Assembly (NCBI GenBank): GCA_023953835.1 | Contig: JAMLJB010000001.1 | Span: 310,001-374,000 of the forward strand | Reading direction: 5' to 3' | Source: Rhizobiaceae bacterium | GTDB taxonomy: Bacteria > Pseudomonadota > Alphaproteobacteria > Rhizobiales > Rhizobiaceae | Length of the DNA: 64,000 nucleotides | Part shown: positions 62,413 to 64,000 of the stretch, piece by piece | Layout of the letters: each line of letters starts with the position of its first letter | Position numbering within the stretch: the first letter of the stretch is position 1 | Made by a program: the position numbers and the translations under genes | The notes under the pieces: generated by a model | The model's input: the letters and a program-made list of their open reading frames with translations, nothing else | What the model was told of the DNA's origin: nothing | Database searches by the model: none

Positions 62413-63708
62413 TCAGCCGAAATCGCGGATGCGCGGTTCGCCGGTCGAGCGCGGCTGAAGGTCGGTCACCGCCCACACCAGCGCATCGAGCCGGTCGGGC
62501 GAGCGCCCGTCGGAAAGCCCGGTCGGGCCGAAATCGCACATCTCGTCCTCGAGGTCCGGAAAGCGCCCCGCATGCCGCACCAGCCCCTGCGCATAGAGTG
62601 CGGCGACCGGCTCGGCGCGCAGCCATTTGCCCCGCCGCGCGCGCACATCCTTGACCGCCACCGACGGATCGACGGTGCGGATCACGGCGGCAACCATGTC
62701 GCCGCCCTGGTTGACCTCGGCGACCACGCAATCCGCCTGCACGCGATGGTAGAGCGCGACGACGCGCGCCGCCCATTCGGTCGGCTTCGCGCCGCGCACG
62801 CTTTCGTCGGCAAGCACGATCACGCCGCCGCCCTCCGTCAGCCCGGCGGCCACGATGCCGCATGCATCCGAGGTGCGGCGCGAGCTTGCCGGCGGATCCA
62901 CCGCCACGACGATGCGCTGCAACTGCGGCGCCTGCGCGATGAACGCCGCCTCCAGCGCGGCGCGCGTCCACAGCGCGTCCTCGCGGTCCTCGATCAGTTC
63001 GCCCTCAAGCTCCTGCCTGCCGAGCCGCGTCCCGGCATAGCGGCTTTCGAGCGCGGCGATGAAACCATCGGCCAGATTGGCGATGTTGTCGCGCGTGGCA
63101 TAGCGGTCCACATGAAACGCCGGATCGCCCATAAGGCGCTTGACCAGTTTCGTCGGCCTCGGCGTCGTGGTCACGAGTTGCCGTGGCCGCTCACCCAGCC
63201 GCAGGCCGAACTGGAGCATGTCGAAGCAATCGACCGCATTCTTCCACTTCGCGGCCTCGTCGCACCATGCGGCCATGAATTGCGGCCCGCGCAGGCTTTC
63301 CGGGTCCTCCGACGAAAACACATAGGCCACCGCGCCGGAAGGCCACAAAAGCCTGCGCCGCGTCGGCTCATAGCGGGGCCGGTCGCGCCGCGCGACCGTG
63401 CGGATGCCCGACGGCCCGTCGATCATCACCTCACGCACGTCGCCCAGCGTCTCGCCCACCAGCGCGATGCGCCCGCTGGAACGCCCCTTTTCGGCGATGG
63501 GCGGCAGGCCGCAGGCATGCGCGATCGTCCATTCCGCGCCGAGCCGCGTCTTGCCGGACCCGCGCCCGCCGAGCACCAGCCAGTTGTCGGGCACGCCGAG
63601 CGCGCGATAACGCCCCGGCAGGCAGGTCATCAGCCACTCATGCTCAATGGCGCGCGCCTGCTCACCGATGGTCGCGCGCAGCCATGTCTGCTGCGATCTC
63701 CCCTGCAA
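62413..63708 (-). CDS. GTA g2 large terminase subunit (TerL)
   Basis: A packaging motor ATPase/nuclease of about 431 residues. Walker A LVLGGRGSGKTRLGAEW, Walker B/adenine segment FMAAWCDEAAKWK, coupling VTTTPRPTKLVKRLM, and RNase H-like nuclease residues VVAVDPPASS and VAEVNQGGDMV with RLDALVWAVTDL near the end. It pumps host DNA into GTA heads. The start is unclear: TTG 63708 (overlapping TerS) gives an N-terminal lead-in like other GTA TerL proteins, while ATG 63630 is the first ATG near the domain. Confidence 0.9.
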   Translation of the reverse strand: MQGRSQQTWLRATIGEQARAIEHEWLMTCLPGRYRALGVPDNWLVLGGRGSGKTRLGAEWTIAHACGLPPIAEKGRSSGRIALVGETLGDVREVMIDGPSGIRTVARRDRPRYEPTRRRLLWPSGAVAYVFSSEDPESLRGPQFMAAWCDEAAKWKNAVDCFDMLQFGLRLGERPRQLVTTTPRPTKLVKRLMGDPAFHVDRYATRDNIANLADGFIAALESRYAGTRLGRQELEGELIEDREDALWTRAALEAAFIAQAPQLQRIVVAVDPPASSRRTSDACGIVAAGLTEGGGVIVLADESVRGAKPTEWAARVVALYHRVQADCVVAEVNQGGDMVAAVIRTVDPSVAVKDVRARRGKWLRAEPVAALYAQGLVRHAGRFPDLEDEMCDFGPTGLSDGRSPDRLDALVWAVTDLQPRSTGEPRIRDFG

Positions 63709-64000
63709 GGTCGATGATCCGCCTGTTGATGCGGTCGAGCACGTCGGCGAGTTCTTCGTTCTGGCGCGCGGCGTTCTCCTGGACGAATTCATCTGGGCTC
63801 AATATCTCGATCAGTTTCTCGGTCACGCGCACCGCCGAGTTGAGTGCGTCCATTTCCGCCTTGTCCAGCATTTCGCCCTGCCCGGATTCGTGCAGGACGA
63901 CCTCCATGCGCCGCGCAATCGCCAGCGATGCGTGGCGCAGCTTTTCGACGGTGCGGTCGTCGCCCTCCGGCAGCTTCCAGTCGTTGACTTCCGCCTGCTT
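63662..64000 (-). CDS. Probable GTA g1 small terminase (5' part cut by window edge)
   Basis: The minus-strand frame is open from beyond position 64000 to a stop at 63662, giving at least 112 residues; the ATG at 63907 is internal, because coding-like sequence (VEKLRHASLAIARRMEVV) precedes it in frame. It is helical and charged (LDKAEMDALNSAVRVTEKLIEILSPDEFVQENAARQNEELADVLDRINRRII), as expected for the small terminase that feeds DNA to TerL. Identity rests on position and helix content. Confidence 0.7.
   Translation of the reverse strand, partial: KQAEVNDWKLPEGDDRTVEKLRHASLAIARRMEVVLHESGQGEMLDKAEMDALNSAVRVTEKLIEILSPDEFVQENAARQNEELADVLDRINRRIIDLAGEIAADMAARDHR

Larger units (their letters stand above)
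49795..64000 (-). mobile_element. RcGTA-like gene transfer agent structural gene cluster (right end cut by window)
   Basis: Eighteen minus-strand genes packed with little or no spacing encode, in order of transcription, small terminase, TerL, portal, g3.5-like protein, prohead protease, capsid, adaptor, stopper, an extra small protein, tail terminator, tail tube, two tail chaperones, tape measure, three baseplate/hub proteins, NlpC/P60 peptidase and the g15 protein, then a holin-like peptide. This is the RcGTA order. GTAs package random host DNA in small tailed particles. No integrase, replication or repressor gene is seen in the cluster, as expected for a GTA and not for a prophage. Confidence 0.9.

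Noticed and set aside
49795..64000. Ordinary tailed prophage
   Set aside because: No integrase, excisionase, repressor, replication or tail-fibre assembly genes are seen, and gene order and sizes match RcGTA instead.

Overview
The window reads as chromosomal DNA of a GC-rich alphaproteobacterium, most likely a Hyphomicrobiales (Rhizobiales) member close to Phyllobacteriaceae/Mesorhizobium. The clues are the rhizobial gene order feuN-feuP-feuQ / lipoprotein / ccmIEFH (cycHJKL) / degP / response regulator / histidine kinase / glnE, the leucine catabolism genes, and a full RcGTA-type gene transfer agent cluster. Identifications are by reading translated sequence; no database search was run. I saw no rRNA, tRNA, CRISPR array, insertion sequence or integrase.

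Region 1 (1-13,100) holds a lipid-sugar glycosyltransferase cut by the left edge, a divergent flippase-like membrane protein, and a split leucine/isovalerate locus: TetR regulator, isovaleryl-CoA dehydrogenase (liuA) and methylcrotonyl-CoA carboxylase beta subunit (liuB), then six unrelated genes, then the biotin-carrying alpha subunit (liuD) just behind a strong terminator. The intervening genes are a small ORF with three palindromic operator-like sites, a sorbosone-dehydrogenase-like protein, a COG4315 secreted protein, an AI-2E family transporter, a DUF1993 protein and a VOC protein.

Region 2 (13,100-35,850) is housekeeping and metabolism: a secreted DUF1353 protein, an orphan branched-chain amino acid binding protein, Sel1 and DUF2147 small proteins, a glutathione S-transferase, two tiny coupled secreted peptides, AMP nucleosidase, two separate DUF922 protease-like proteins, a two-PAS histidine kinase, aminopeptidase N, an orphan molybdenum hydroxylase large subunit, a DMT permease, a YddA/BacA-like ABC exporter, a uracil-DNA glycosylase lacking half of its iron-sulfur ligands, ETF-ubiquinone oxidoreductase and a membrane-anchored EEP phosphatase. 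ETF-QO fits with LiuA, since acyl-CoA dehydrogenases pass electrons through ETF to it.

Region 3 (35,869-49,725, all minus strand) is an envelope and regulation block: feuN-feuP-feuQ, a 17-kDa-antigen-like lipoprotein, cytochrome c maturation genes ccmI-E-F-H, the periplasmic protease degP, an OmpR/histidine kinase pair and glnE.

Region 4 (49,795-64,000, all minus strand) is an RcGTA-like gene transfer agent structural cluster. It runs from the small terminase (cut by the right edge) through TerL, portal, g3.5-like membrane protein, prohead protease, capsid, connectors, tail tube, chaperones, tape measure, baseplate proteins and the NlpC/P60 peptidase to the 1298-residue g15 fibre/hub protein. 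A 68-residue holin-like membrane protein follows. Genes are packed with 1-20 bp overlaps, every expected RcGTA gene is intact, and no integration, replication or repressor gene is seen, which favours a maintained GTA over a decaying prophage.
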